Shown piece after piece: positions 9,535-20,160 of a stretch of DNA of 64,000 bases (positions within the stretch are counted from its first letter, which is position 1; every line of letters begins with the position of its first letter). This stretch comes from Diphasiastrum complanatum (Eukaryota; Streptophyta; Lycopodiopsida; Lycopodiales; Lycopodiaceae). The stretch covers positions 49,495,399 through 49,559,398 of the forward strand of contig CM055104.1 of NCBI GenBank assembly GCA_029204225.1. The letters are read 5' to 3'. Below the pieces are notes generated by a model that made no database searches, had not been told where the DNA came from, and saw only the letters and a list, made by a program, of their open reading frames with translations. The position numbers and the translations under genes are program-made.

Positions 9535-10455
9535 TCAAAAGGGAAGTTGGCAATTTGGAGCTAGTCAAGAGCATCAAAGGAAAGGTAATTGGCAAAGGTG
9601 TTATGGATCTGTTTTTGCAGCATATTGAAGACTCAAGTAAGGTCAAAGGAGCAGCAAGGGAGTGTTGTTCAAGTTTACTTTACTTGTTCTATCTCATGTT
9701 TGAGCAATTTCATGTGGATGTGTGCAAATTGTCAAGATATGGTAAAACTAGCTACATTGGTGAGCATTGTTTTGATGTTGGATTTGTACTAGCATTCTTG
9801 GCTGATTTTGCTGATGGAAATGAAGCTATTGGAGGTTCATTATGTCACTCATCCATGGCTAAGTTCTCAAGTGTTGAGCTACTTGGTGCCAATACTTGGA
9901 GATTGTCAATTTTTGGTGAATTCATGGTCATTTTCTTGTGTCAAGTAGATCTTGAAGATGGACTAGTGCAAACTACTTGGTTTATGGAGTCATGTGGTGC
10001 TGGATTTCTATCATTAATGTACTCAGCTACTCATGGATTTCCAAGGTTTGATGGTTTCTTGTGGCAAGATGAAGATGGAGGCTTATTCATGGAGTATCAT
10101 GGTGGATACAAGGCAACAAAGGACAAAGGAGGAGGATACATGCAAGCAAAAGTTGATCACTCACATTTATTGTTTGTTTGCTGTATTTTTCCAGAGAGTT
10201 GAGAGTTGGAAGCATGGTGGAATCATTTCATTTACATTCTATTTGATTCTTCATGTTCTAGTCACATTTTTACATGTAAAATTGATGTAAGAAATAGTGA
10301 AGCATCCCAAGTGGACACTATTCTCTATATCAATTATGGTTGTTTCTATTTTGAGCATTACATGATCATTGAAAGGAGATCTATTCTTAGGAAGAAGATC
10401 ATTCTAATGATGGATCAAAGTTCTATTGGCAAAAACTATGCTAGGAGCATTGGAA
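9376..10455 (+). other. foreign segment replacing the RT core, full length
   Basis: About 1.08 kb sits between the RT stump (ending at about 9375) and the RT tail (resuming at about 10455). Most is open in one frame (9522-10202, 226 codons). It contains SLLYLFYLMFEQFHVDV, FCDVGFVLAFLADF-like hydrophobic text, Gly/Asp-rich stretches (GFLWQDEDGGLFMEYHGGY) and no RT motif. The first 412 bp is the part also present in copy 1. I do not recognise the protein and cannot tell whether it is a captured host exon, another repeat or chance coding. It is followed by an RT/RNase H remnant in the correct order, so it replaces a polymerase segment of similar length. Confidence 0.65.
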
Positions 10456-11032
10456 ACTAGGAAAGCAAGTTTTGAGGTACATCATTGGAACTCGAGATTT
10501 TGGCATATTGTATGAGGGATCATCACCTAATCTTTTTGGATTTTCAGATTCGGACTATGCTGGAGATGTAATGGATTGAAAATCCATTAGTTCTTATTGT
10601 ATTTTCATAGGTGATGGAGTTATATCATGGATGTCAAAGAAACAAGCCACTATCTCATTATCATCTAGTGAGGCCGAGTACAAAGCTCTTACACATTGCA
10701 CAAAGGAGATGGTATGGATCAAAAGGATGATCAAGGATCTTCAATTGCTGGATTTTTCAGGGAGCCCAATCATCTTTTGTGACAATCAATCAGCCCAAAG
10801 AATGGCATCCAATCCTATCTTTCATGCTAGGAGCAAGCATATTGAGATACAATATCATTTTGTGAGGGAGCGAGTCATTGCAAAGGAGGTGGAGCTTCAA
10901 CATGTGTCTTCAAGGGAATGTGTAGCTGATATCTTCACCAAAGCATTGGGAAAAGACTTGTTCATGAAGCATAGGACTTCACTTGGAGTATTATCAAAGT
11001 CTATGCTAAAACTAGTTGAAGAGGGAGTGTGA
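10455..11032 (+). pseudogene. pol: Copia RT tail and RNase H
   Basis: The frame resumes with KQVLRYIIGTRDFGILYE and FSDSDYAGD, meets an in-frame TGA at 10577-10579, and then continues open from 10631. RNase H motifs follow: SWMSKKQATISLSSSEAEYKAL, the CDNQSAQRMASNP block, HIEIQYHFVRE and DIFTKALG. These carry the expected Asp and Glu residues. The stop codon at 11030-11032 lies just inside the right LTR. The frame is separated from the rest of pol by the foreign segment. Confidence 0.9.
11018..11027 (+). other. polypurine tract
   Basis: GAAGAGGGAG directly precedes the right LTR and is the expected plus-strand primer site. Confidence 0.85.
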
Positions 11033-11677
11033 AAGATTCAACTAGTTTCATCACATTTTGCAATATTTCCACATTTGGCATATTGAGGCCAAAACTTGTT
11101 TTAGACTTAGAGGTTGACTTTTCAAATCTCATTAGTCTAAATTTCATTTGAATAAACACTTTTTGAAAGTGTGGGAAAGATAGAATGCGAGTTTGAGTAG
11201 ATTCAATTTGAATAAGTTGGGTACATTGAATCTAGACCCAAAATTGGTAGGGTTAGCATTTTGGTGGGAAAGCCAAGTGGCCAAATAGGGTTTGGACCTG
11301 TTATAAAAGGATGTAACTCATGGAGAGAGTCATCTTCTCTCTTCTCTATCTCATTTCATGCTTATACATAGTTCTCTTGGGTTCTACTATCCATTGGTGC
11401 ACTATCTTGGTGATTGCTTGCAATTCTATGTGTAGAATGATCTATATTTGTTATTTTTGGATACACACGTGTGAAATACAGTAGCTTGCTGGTTTTGTAC
11501 GGACAACAATAATACATAATCATTTCATTCAAGTTTGATCAAGTTCTATTAGTGTTTGCATCTCAAATTGTGTGTAGATGCTGATTTTTCTACATTGGTG
11601 AAATTGATAGTGTATTTCTCTTTCTAACCAAAGATCATTCAAGTAGATTGGATCTTAAGGATTTGAGATCTTTCACA
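11028..11677 (+). repeat. right LTR of the nested Copia element
   Basis: This matches the left LTR base for base in length (650 bp) with about two dozen substitutions, and contains the same TATA-like box (TTATAAAAGG). The TTTCACA end is followed by the second ATTTT copy. Confidence 0.93.
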
Positions 11678-13018
11678 ATTTTGCAATAGCACAAGTCTCA
11701 AAAGGCTTGAAATCTCTGAAAAGAGATTCTATAAGGCCAATTGCCTTCACTTTCTTGACCATAGAAGACATAGATTTAAAGTTAGGATGCCCCAACCTTT
11801 TATGCCACAACTCCTCCTTAGATAATGAAGCAACTTCACAAAGATTTGCATTCTCATAAGAATTCAAGTTAAAAATTCCACCACATCTAGATCCATCAGC
11901 TAGGATCTCATCATTTTTCTTGATAAAACAAGTATTGGAGTTGAACTTTACATCATAACCATTATCAAGCAACTTTCCCACACTAATCAAGTTCTTTGTA
12001 AGTTTTGGAATGAAAAGAACATTTGAAAGTGCAAGAACTTTTGAAGAAGCAAGTTTCAATGGAATGTTGCCAATTCCTTCTATAGAGCACTCATGATCAT
12101 TAGCAATGTATGTAGATCTCTTAAGTCCTTTGTAAGGTACAATTGAGTCAAAAGACTCCTTTGAACAACACATATGTGAAGAAGCTCCACTATCTATGTA
12201 CCAAGATCCATCGTTCTTGAAAGGTGATGAAAAAAAACTGGACACCATAAGTGATCCTTCTCCATCACTTGCAGCAGAATCTTCTTCAATCTCTTTGGAG
12301 AGATTAGCTTGCTTGGTTTTTCTTCTTAAAGCAATTAGAGGCATAGTGCCCCTTCTTGCCACAGAAGAAACACTTCACTTTCTTCTTCTTGGTCTTTGAA
12401 GTAGAAGGATGAGATGAATCATCCTCTTCACCATCTTTGTCTTGCTCTTTGACTTTGTCTTTGTTGGATGCTTGAGAGAACTAGTTCTTACTCCTTCCTT
12501 TATGCTTGTCTTTGACAAAGAGGGCTTTGTCACTTCCACCATGCTCGAGTTTGTTCATCCTGGACAGTTTATAGCTTTGCCTAGATTCTTCATAAATAAG
12601 AACTCCTTGGAGAGTTTCTAGATTAGGCAACTCCTCCTTAATGGCAAAAGACTGAACAAGATTATCATAGTCATCTCTCAAGCCATTTAAAATGACTTGA
12701 ACTAGTTCATCTTGGTTAATAGTAACACCAACACAAGAAAGTTCTCTATGTAAATCTTTAACTCTCAGAACATAGTTTGATGCACTCTCTTCACTTCTTT
12801 GGAAACTTAGCTTCTTTGGCTGTAGTGCAAGATCCTATCTCTCTCAGAATTTCATTAGATACATTCATCTTAATGGAATGTAGAGCCATTCTAGCTCTCT
12901 TCCTATACTTAGGAATTCCAGCCTGTGCTTGAGGCTCCTCCTCAACACCAAGCACAATGTCCCTAACATCCTAGAGTATCAAATTAGACTCCATTCTGAA
13001 CTTCCAAATCATGTTGAA
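11678..13018 (-). pseudogene. gag and protease part of the older minus-strand Copia
   Basis: Read from 13018 downward: gag N-terminal text (IWKFRMES, DIVLGVEEEPQ, KRARMALHSIKMNV), then SFAIKEELPNLETLQGVLIYEE. A basic linker, the zinc knuckle CFFCGKKGHYASNC (about 12375-12330) and the protease WYIDSGASSHM (about 12205-12175) follow. It then runs through FIPKLTKNLISVGKLLDNGYDVKF to the integrase finger LWHKRLGHPNFKSM and CAIAKL at 11678, where the younger element interrupts it. Stops and frameshifts occur near 12480 and 12800. The first ~10 gag residues and the leader are missing. Confidence 0.85.
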
Positions 13019-13109
13019 TTTTCTACATTGGCAAGATTGGTGAGTTGCTTTTTTTTCTAACCAGACATCAAAGGGATATTTTGGATTATAATGATCCGAA
13101 ATTCTTCAC
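13019..13109 (+). repeat. LTR 3'-end fragment, plus orientation
   Basis: The 91 bp from TTTTCTACATTGG to GAAATTCTTCACA track the last ~95 bp of the nested Copia LTR (3813-3907), including TTTCTAACCA and the terminal CTTCACA, though quite diverged. It abuts the truncated gag. It is a scrap of an older plus-oriented LTR; no PBS follows. Confidence 0.55.
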
Positions 13110-13400
13110 ATTGTCTTCATCATTTGAATAGGCTAATTGGGCTTTTCCAACATAGTAATAATATTTCATGAAAAAATGCATGTAATAGGATATTATAGTT
13201 CTCTTATTACTAACTCTAAGTTCAATATGAAAATTGACCATCCAGATTCACATGTGTGAACAACATCTTGACATGTGTGAGCATTTACTCATTCACATAG
13301 AAGTGCAAGCTAATTACAAGGAGATTGACCAAATTGACTTTTTCTTAGATTCTAGTCAAAAGTTAGGTTCACATTTGTGTACAGTCTGCAGAAATACATA
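13110..13400 (-). repeat. LTR fragment of the minus-strand Copia family
   Basis: Phrases CACATGTGTGAA, GACATGTGTGAG, CTCATTCACAT(A/G)GAAGTG and TCTAGTCAAAAGTTAGGTTCACA appear in the same order as in the LTRs at 57534-57670 and 60129-60260. This is probably what is left of the 5' LTR region of the minus-strand Copia element whose gag ends at 13018. Confidence 0.5.
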
Positions 13401-13459
13401 GTCTGCAAAAATGAACTATGTTTTTACAGCTTTGGCTTTTTTGCAAATGCGACACTTTC

Positions 13460-14477
13460 ATAGTTCAAAAGTTTAACTGTTTTAAAGGCACCTTCGTCTT
13501 TTTCCCAAAATCCCAAAGAGAGAGAAAATGCCGAAGGTCATCTATTTTTTAAGTTATACTATTTCAAGGGCACTTTCGCCTTTTTAAGGGCACCTTCAGC
13601 TTTTTTGCAAAATCCCGAAGAGAGAGAAAAATGCCGAAGGTCATCTATTTTTGAATGAGGAACATTCAGTCACTTCCCAAAATTTGCAGTGAAGTGAGAG
13701 AAAACCACTTCACGTAAAATGTGAAGTGAGAGAATCAGTGTCGTCCTCGTCAATGTCAACGATGCTAAAATGTTGACCATATACATTATGTACAGTCATC
13801 ACAAAAGTCATATACTTCCAAGTACAATGGCTTTCCTAATTAGGTGACAAGCATTGATTGTAATTAATACACAGATGAAATCTATAAGTAGATCGTCCGG
13901 GCACAAATTACTGGTTGCTCCATCCATGAGAGACATTGTTTGAGCATCCCAGTTACGCCGGCATTTGGCTGTAATTGCTATTCAGCATTGTGCTTCAGTG
14001 TAATATAGTAGTAGCTTGCTTTTATCTGTGTACAACATAGGTGAATGCTTGTTGTGATTGAATGCACTTTCATTGTTGTTTGATCACACTTGTTTACTCA
14101 TTCTGATCAGAACACGAACGTCTATGACTCCTCAGTTTCTGAGCTTATGATGGCCGTCTTTGATGCCTGAGGAACTCGTGTTATCATACTGCTCTTCCAT
14201 TTACTTCAGAACTATACTTCACGATTGAATCTGATTTCAGTAGTACCACATACAAACCATCTCTAATCTCTTTGGTGGACTGTACTCTAGTTTCAGAGTA
14301 TGAATTAATTTTTAAGATCCTGTTGGACAATTAGAGCTCTTAAGGCTATGATAAATCTTAGCATAAGTTGTCTTTTAGACTATTTTGCATTTAGCAGCTA
14401 GTCAGAATGGGAGAGCTGTTCCGCAATATTCCTACTCTCTTTTCTGTTCGCATTCTTCTATCTCCCTTGCCCCATCA
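13460..14477 (+). repeat. left LTR of the second plus-strand Copia
   Basis: Ends in CTCCCTTGCCCCATCA and is followed at once by a PBS. It aligns with 17990-18864 from about 13514 onward. The 5' edge is uncertain because the right copy is truncated there. It has an internal duplicated block with CCTTCG/CGAAGG palindrome halves (about 13485-13550 and 13575-13650). It also carries about 80 bp near 14345-14425 that the right copy lacks. Confidence 0.75.
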
Positions 14478-14479
14478 GA

Positions 14480-14493
14480 TTGGTATAAGAGCT
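14480..14493 (+). other. primer binding site, degenerate
   Basis: TTGGTATAAGAGCT two bases after the LTR resembles the iMet-type PBS (TGGTATCAGAGC) with one substitution. Confidence 0.7.
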
Positions 14494-14544
14494 TAGCTCA
14501 AATAAACCGAGAGATTAAGTTTGTTCTATTTGTATACTATTATC

Positions 14545-15400
14545 ATGTCTCATACATGTAGCTCTTCATCTTCATCACTCAATGAAACTAGAGTCATTGA
14601 CAAGTTTAATGGTTCTAACTTCTATATTTGGAAGATAAAACTTAGAATGATGTTGATAGATAGAGATCTTTGGGATGTAGTAGAAGGTGCAGATCTGAAA
14701 CCAGAAGATGGTGATCAAGCAAAGGCCTGGGGGATCAAAGATCAGAAGGCCCTAACATGTATTACACTCAATCTGGCCGACTCCCAAATATCTCACGTTA
14801 CCACGTGCAAGACCTCTGAGGAAGCACTGGACTTGTTATCAAGTCTTTATGAGACTCACGATGTAACCACGAGATTACATCTTAGAAGGAAGTTCTTTAC
14901 TCTTAGCATGTTTGATTCTACTGCCTCACTTCTCACATCAACAACTTCAAGTCCCTGCTAGATCAGTTATCAACTGTACGATGTTCTATTCAAGATGATG
15001 ATGTCGTTATGACCTTGCTTTCTTCTCTTCCAAAGTCCTATGAGCACTTTGTGGTGATGATCTCCACACAACACGACCTCACTCTTGTGATTGGTCATCT
15101 TCTTCAAGAAGAATTGCGGAGAAAGACCAACGGCCTGTCCATCAAAGACAAATCCATGGCCCTGTACACCAAGAAGAAAGACTATTCCAAGGGCAAGAAT
15201 CAAGTGCAGCAGCAATAGTAGAAGCCTCACACTCAAGGTGAGCATGGTGGATCGCTCAAGAAGCTTTTCTACAGATATTGCAAAAGAGCTAATCACGACA
15301 TCAAGGAGTGTCGAATCAGGATCTATAATGAGGCAAAGAAGCAACAACAGCAACAGCAGCCAGGCTCCTCCAACACAACAGAATTCAAGGAGTCAAACAC
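14545..15400 (+). pseudogene. gag: Copia gag, frameshifted
   Basis: From MSHTCSSSSSSLNE at 14545 the frame shows VIDKFNGSNFYIWKIKLRMML and DLWDVVEG, a UBN2/DUF4219-type Gag, then ALTCITLNLADSQISHV and TRLHLRRKFF. A frameshift at about 14920 moves it to another frame (LLSSLPKSYEHFVVMIS, residues in 15009-15218). An in-frame TAG at about 15218 follows. The zinc-knuckle region at about 15265-15310 (YCKRANHDIKEC) has lost its first Cys. The upstream ATG at 14521 is possible, but 14545 fits the family better. Confidence 0.8.
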
Positions 15401-16193
15401 ACATCTGTTAATGGCCTACAGTAGCAGCGAAGATTGTGACAATTGGTACCTGGACAACGACGCTACCCAATACATGACCTCTCGCAAGGAATGGTTTATG
15501 GAATACACAACTTATAGTAGAGACCAATTCATCTAACTCAGAGATTCTAGCACCATAAGCATGGAAGAGAAAGGAGCAGTGAAGATCAACCTCAACAACG
15601 ATCTATCCATTTGTGTTCCTAACATCCTTCACGTTCATTAGTTATCAAAGAATCTATTATCAGTCTCTAAGATAACTAATGAGGGCTACATTGTTACTTT
15701 CTCATCTGAGCAATGTACAATATTCGAGGAAGATACTACTTTGACTACATGCACTAGAGTTAGAAATCTTTACGTACTCTCTAATTCAGTTGCATTAGCT
15801 AGTATCTCTAATGAAAATGTAAACGACAGTGCTGTTCTGTGGCATAGTCGATTTGGACACGTGAATACAAGATCACTTTCTTATATGCGTTGCAATAATT
15901 TAGTTGATGGTTTGAATTTCCCATCTTCATTATATATGAAATCTTTCTTTTGTGAATCATGCATCTATGGGAAGCCCTCTAGAAGCAAGTTTCCAAAATC
16001 ACACTCCAATAAAACAAAGCATGTATTAGATCTTGTACATAGTGATCTCTGTGGTTCAATGCCAACTCCGTCATTAGGAGATGCAATCTATTTTATTACT
16101 TTCATAGATGATTATTCTAGATGGTCTACAGTCATGTTCATTAAGCACAAATCTGAAGCCTTTGAATGCTTTGAGATTCAAGGCCATGGCTGA
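15401..16193 (+). pseudogene. pol: Copia protease and integrase, first half
   Basis: The protease site reads WYLDNDATQYMTSRKEWF at about 15440-15495, so the expected DSGAT has become DNDAT. Two in-frame stops follow (about 15535 and 15640). From 15741 the frame is open: LWHSRFGHVNTRSLSYM and CESCIYGK give the HHCC finger. LVHSDLCGSM and YFITFIDDYSRWSTVMFIKHKSE give the first catalytic Asp region. It breaks at 16193, missing the second Asp block. The protease is inactive by sequence. Confidence 0.8.
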
Positions 16194-16225
16194 GACACAA
16201 ACGTCTACAACAGTGAAAGCACTAC

Positions 16226-17036
16226 ATGGCTGAACATGGTATTAGAAGACAGTTCACCACTTCCTATTCACCTCAACAGAATGGGATTGCAGAAAGGAAG
16301 AATCGAACTCTTCTCAACTCAGCTAGATCCACGCTACATCAAGCACACCTACCTGTGAAGTTCTGGGCAGAAGCTCCTCATAAAGTTTGGCATGGGCACA
16401 AGCCTAGTGTCAACCATTTAAAAATCTTTGGTTGTATATGTTTTATTCACAATCCTAAACAACTTAGGAAGAAGCTGGATCATAGGACAAATAGATGTAT
16501 TTTCATTGGCTATCCTAATGAACATAATGCTTATAAAGTCTATGATCCATCCACCAATGTAGCATTTGTCTCTAGGGATGTAATATTTCAAGAACATACA
16601 TACTATGATTTCAAACAACAATCGATAAACGATGCTATGTCATTTCATCCTATTTTATGTAGCATGGATTCTTCCAACATTGATGTTCCTTCTACAGAAC
16701 CTGCAGCTATAGCTCTGAGAAGCCAAGCAACCGATAGTACTTGTCATCAGACTAAACCAAGCTAGCTCAAGCAAATCTGAAGAAATTCAAGAAGAAGCAT
16801 CATCGCATCCTGGTCAATCCAACATTTACAGATCCTCATGGACTTGGACAGTTCCTGAGAGGTATTCACCTCAATCATTCTGGACTTCATCAAAAGAACC
16901 AGAGAGCCTAGCCGAACCAATTAACTCCAAGGATGCTATGAAGTGGCAAGAAGCTATGGAAAGCGAGTAAAACTCACTTTTGACGAATTAGACCTAAACA
17001 TTGGTCGATTTCCCCACTCACAAGAGAGTTATCGAC
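16226..17036 (+). pseudogene. pol: Copia integrase second half and RT hinge
   Basis: Starts with HGIRRQFTTSYSPQQNGIAERKN, holding the catalytic Glu, followed by the Copia block HKPSVNHLKIFGCICF and CIFIGYPNEHNAYKVYDPST. The hinge to the RT, with LAEPINSKDAMKWQEAMESE at about 16905-16965, lies beyond a stop at 16765. A short deletion after the Glu helix removes about 25 residues (AEAPHKVWHGHKP is fused). Confidence 0.8.
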
Positions 17037-17039
17037 AAC

Positions 17040-17989
17040 AAGTGAATCTTCAAGAAGAAGATCAACTTTGATGGTTCCATTGCAAAATGGAAAGCACAGT
17101 TGGTGGCTAAAGGATTCACTCAAGTCCAAGGAGTGGATTATCAAGAAATTTTCAGTCCTGTCATCAAAATGCAGTCAATCAGAAATTTGATTGCGTTAGC
17201 AGCCGCAGTAGACTTTGAAATGCACCAAATGGATGTCAAGACAACATTTCTCAACAACAATGTCAAAGAGGAGTTGTATACCTTCCAACCGAAAGGATTC
17301 GAAGTCAAAGGACAAGAGCACAAAGTGTGCAAGCTGCACAAAGCAATCTACGGTCTGAAACAGGTCGCAAGAGCATGGTTCAATAGAATCAACTCTTATC
17401 TCATTCAATTAGGATTTGCAAACAATTCAACTAACTGTAATGTTTATTCAAAGCATATAAGCACCAGTTCACACATAGCTCTTTACGTAGATGATGCATT
17501 TATTTTGTCTAACGACACTTCTCTTCTGCACACTACTAAAAGTGATCTGTCAAAGGAATTTGACATGACTGATTTGGGAGCTGTTCATTCTTTGCTACAA
17601 ATTCACATTACTAGAGATAGACTTCAGAAGAAGATCTATCTTAGCTAGCAGACATATCTAAAAGGCATTTTAGAAAAGTTTCATATGTTTGATTGCAAAC
17701 CAATTGATACTCCAATGGATCCAAGTATAGTATTGACTAAACCTTCTTGTGCTGAGATTGATAGTGAAGTACTTGACTTAGCAAAGTACCCTTATCATTC
17801 ACTAATCGAATCTCTAATGTATGCAATATTGTGTAGTAGACCAGATTTAGCATACACTGTCAGCACGTTAAGTGAATTCATGTCTAATCCTAGGATCTCT
17901 CATTGGAAAGCATTAAAGAGAGTGATGAGATATATTCAGGGAAGTTTAGATCACATTTTACGTTATGATGGAAATGCTATCGACCCACT
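17040..17989 (+). pseudogene. pol: Copia reverse transcriptase
   Basis: KARLVAKGFTQ-like opening (KAQLVAKGFTQVQGVDYQE), then the first catalytic Asp in MHQMDVKTTFLNN, YGLKQVARAWFNRI, and the catalytic pair in IALYVDDAFIL near 17485-17500. A TAG stop at about 17646 is followed by the same frame (GILEKFHMFDCKPIDTPMDPS), then RPDLAYTVSTLSEFM and ALKRVMRYIQGSLDHILRYDG. At about 17989 the text jumps directly into LTR sequence, so the whole RNase H, the PPT and the LTR start are deleted. Confidence 0.87.
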
Positions 17990-18864
17990 CGAAGAGAGAG
18001 AAAACGCCAAAGGTCATCTATTTTTTAAGTTAAACTGTTTCAAGGGCACCTTCGGCTTTTTCACAAAATCTCGAAGAGAGAGAAAAATGCCGAAGGTCGT
18101 CTATTTTTAGACTAGGAACATTCAGTCACTTTCCAAAATTTGTGAAGTGAGAAAATACCACTTCACATAAAATGCGAAGTGAGAGAATCAACGACGTCCT
18201 CATCAGTGTCAACAATGCTAAAATGTTGACAGTATACATTATGTACAGTCGTCACAAAAGCCATATACTTCCAAGTACAACGACTTTCCTAATTAGGTGA
18301 CAAACATTGATTGTAATTAATACATGGATGAAATCTATAAGTAGATCATCCGAGCACAGATTACTGGTTGCTCTGTCGATGCGATGCATTGTTTGAGCAT
18401 CCCAATTATGCCATCATTTAGCTGTAATTGCTATTATGTATTGTGCTTCAATGTAATATAGCAGCAGCTTGCTTTTATCTGTGTACAACGTAGGTGAATG
18501 CTTGTTGTGATTGAATGCACATTCATTGTTGTTTGATCGCGCTTGTTTACTCACTCTGATCAAAACATGGACGTCTACGACTCCTCAGTTTCTAATCAAA
18601 CGATGGCCGTCTTTGACGCCTGAGGAACTCGCGTTATCATACTGCTCTTCCATTTACAGAACTATACTTCACGATTGAATCTGATTTCAGTAGTACCACA
18701 TACAAACCATCTCTACTGTCTTCGGTGGATTGTACTCTAGTTTCAGAGTATGAATTAATTTTTAAGATCCAGTTGGACAATTAGAACTCTTAAGGTTGTG
18801 ATTAATTCTGCAATATTCCTGCTCTCTTCTCCATTCGCTTTCTTCTATCTCCCTTGCCCCATCA
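17990..18864 (+). repeat. right LTR of the second Copia, 5'-truncated
   Basis: 875 bp aligned to 13514-14477 and ending in the same CCCTTGCCCCATCA. Its first part was lost with RNase H. I found no convincing target duplication, so one flank has probably been rearranged. Confidence 0.78.
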
Positions 18865-19560
18865 AGTGCACCTACTAGGGTCCCTTGATGTCCCTAAAGC
18901 AACCAAGAAGTGGTTATCCAAGAAACATAAGTTATGGAAAGTGTCTCTTGATATTCTACTAGCTTATGAGGCTCTTGGCCTTTCATTTGCCTCCCCTCTT
19001 CTCATTGGCTTGTGAGGACACTCTCTAGTGCTTTGGATGGAGTCTTTTCCAATCTATAAAAGAGGGAGAGGGCGCCCATAGGGAGGGGGAATTCTTGTGT
19101 GGTTGCTTGCTTCTATTCACCAGGAGGGCTAGAGTGTAAGATTTTTTTTTGCTTGCTTACTCTTGTGAGGATCTCCATATTTGGTATGGGACTTAGATGG
19201 GGGTAAGATCTTGAGTATGCTTGTGTTTGTGAAGGTAGATATTTGATTGATTGTGGTGAAGCAAGGGGGTGCTAGATTGACTTGCTTGCGCATGGATCTA
19301 GCAATGGTTGGGTGGTGAATTCTTGAGGCCATTTTGATTGTCTACTTTGGAAGGATCTTAGGGACATTGGAGGAGAGACACCTTGGAGGGCTCTTCGGAG
19401 GCATTGGTGGACATCAACCCAAAACCTTGGAGGAGATCTCTTCCTAGTTGTAAAATATAGCGAGGGGAGACCATAGGAGGAATTGCAAGAGTGTCTCTTG
19501 TTGTGGATGTTGCGACTTGATGGTGCGTTTTTCTCTTGGAGAATATGGGGCCTTTTCATT
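18865..19560. other. no gene; possible LTR or promoter debris
   Basis: This stretch of about 700 bp lacks a believable ORF. CTATAAAAGAGGG near 19055-19067 looks like an LTR-type TATA box with GC-rich sequence downstream, suggesting another LTR fragment whose partner is not in the window. Confidence 0.35.
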
Positions 19561-19965
19561 ATGGTAGCGGCAATGAGGGACATTTTCGTTATAGCAGTGC
19601 CAATGAGGGACACTTTCATGCCCATTTCATAAAAACTTCTACTCGTAGTTGAATTTGACAATAATGAAATTCAAATATTATTTTTTAATTTTTTTGCACT
19701 ACGTAAACTATCTAATTATTTGTATGAGTTTAAATAGTAGCTTTTTCGGTTTATGCAGAAGTCTGTCGAACATATGCACACTTACTGATTTTGTTTATAT
19801 GTATTTTTGTGGTTCGACTATTTATGTTCTCGGGCCATTATATCTATTGTCTTGGACAATTCATATATGGTTATTTTATTTAATAATAATTGTCTTTCAC
19901 ATGTTTGTAATTGCATCGAATTTGATTCCTATAGTTATAATTTTTAGGGTGGAATGGAAGTAGTA
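19561..19965 (+). repeat. degenerate second copy of the 21.3-21.9 kb element
   Basis: Text around TTTCATGCCCATTTC, then AGTTGAATTTGACAATAATG and AAATTCAAAT, and CATATGCACACTTACTGATTT with a long AT-rich tail, parallels 21357-21960 in order. The two are diverged copies of one transposon region. Confidence 0.5.
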
Positions 19966-20160
19966 ATTTCTTTTTAGTCATTATTGAACTAAACTCATCT
20001 ATTTGAACTAAATCTTATTAATTGCACTAGATAGAATAAAAATTTTTAAAACTTTCTTTGGTTACTTGTAGTATTTATTCCACCCTTCATCCATTATGTA
20101 TCATGACATGTCTCCTAGTCAAACATCTCGCCACAGTCGAAGGTCGTCTCATTTTTCTCA

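Larger units (their letters stand above)
5048..9788 (+). repeat. internal tandem duplication, 2357-bp period
   Basis: Sequence starting AGAGATCTTGATCAATGAGG at 5048 starts again at 7405 and tracks the first copy to GTTGGATTTGTA, which ends near 7402 and 9788. Unit 1 is 5048-7402 and unit 2 is 7405-9788, differing by a few percent. The unit spans the gag C-terminus, protease, integrase and the first part of the foreign segment. Two short direct duplications near 7792-7905 make unit 2 about 27 bp longer. Confidence 0.92.
3258..11677 (+). mobile_element. Copia LTR retrotransposon, complete ends, RT replaced, internal duplication
   Basis: Two 650-bp LTRs (3258-3907 and 11028-11677) begin TGTGAAAG and end CTTTCACA. 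They differ at roughly two dozen positions by eye. The flanks carry a perfect 5-bp duplication, ATTTT (3253-3257 and 11678-11682). A PBS follows the left LTR and a purine tract precedes the right one. Inside are gag, protease, integrase, then a 2357-bp tandem duplication, a foreign stretch where RT should be, and RNase H. It is inserted in the minus-strand Copia element and is younger than it. Without an RT core it could move only with help from a related active element. Confidence 0.95.
723..13018 (-). mobile_element. minus-strand Copia element, disrupted by nested insertions
   Basis: Pieces of one Copia polyprotein lie in order on the minus strand: gag and protease at 13018-11678, integrase start at 3257-2985, integrase end and RT start at 2254-1186, and RT core at 1130-724. 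The gap at 3258-11677 is a later Copia insertion with a perfect 5-bp target duplication. The gap at about 2255-2984 is a solo-LTR-like insert. RNase H and the 3' LTR are missing beyond 723, and the gag N-terminus and 5' LTR are cut off at 13018. Gag wording (DIVLGVEEEPQ) matches the small Copia element at 58.8-59.0 kb, so the two belong to one family. Confidence 0.85.

Noticed and set aside
13297-18870. AGTGC as target duplication of the second plus-strand Copia
   Set aside because: AGTGC follows the right LTR, but the left occurrence (about 13303) is not next to a TG LTR start.
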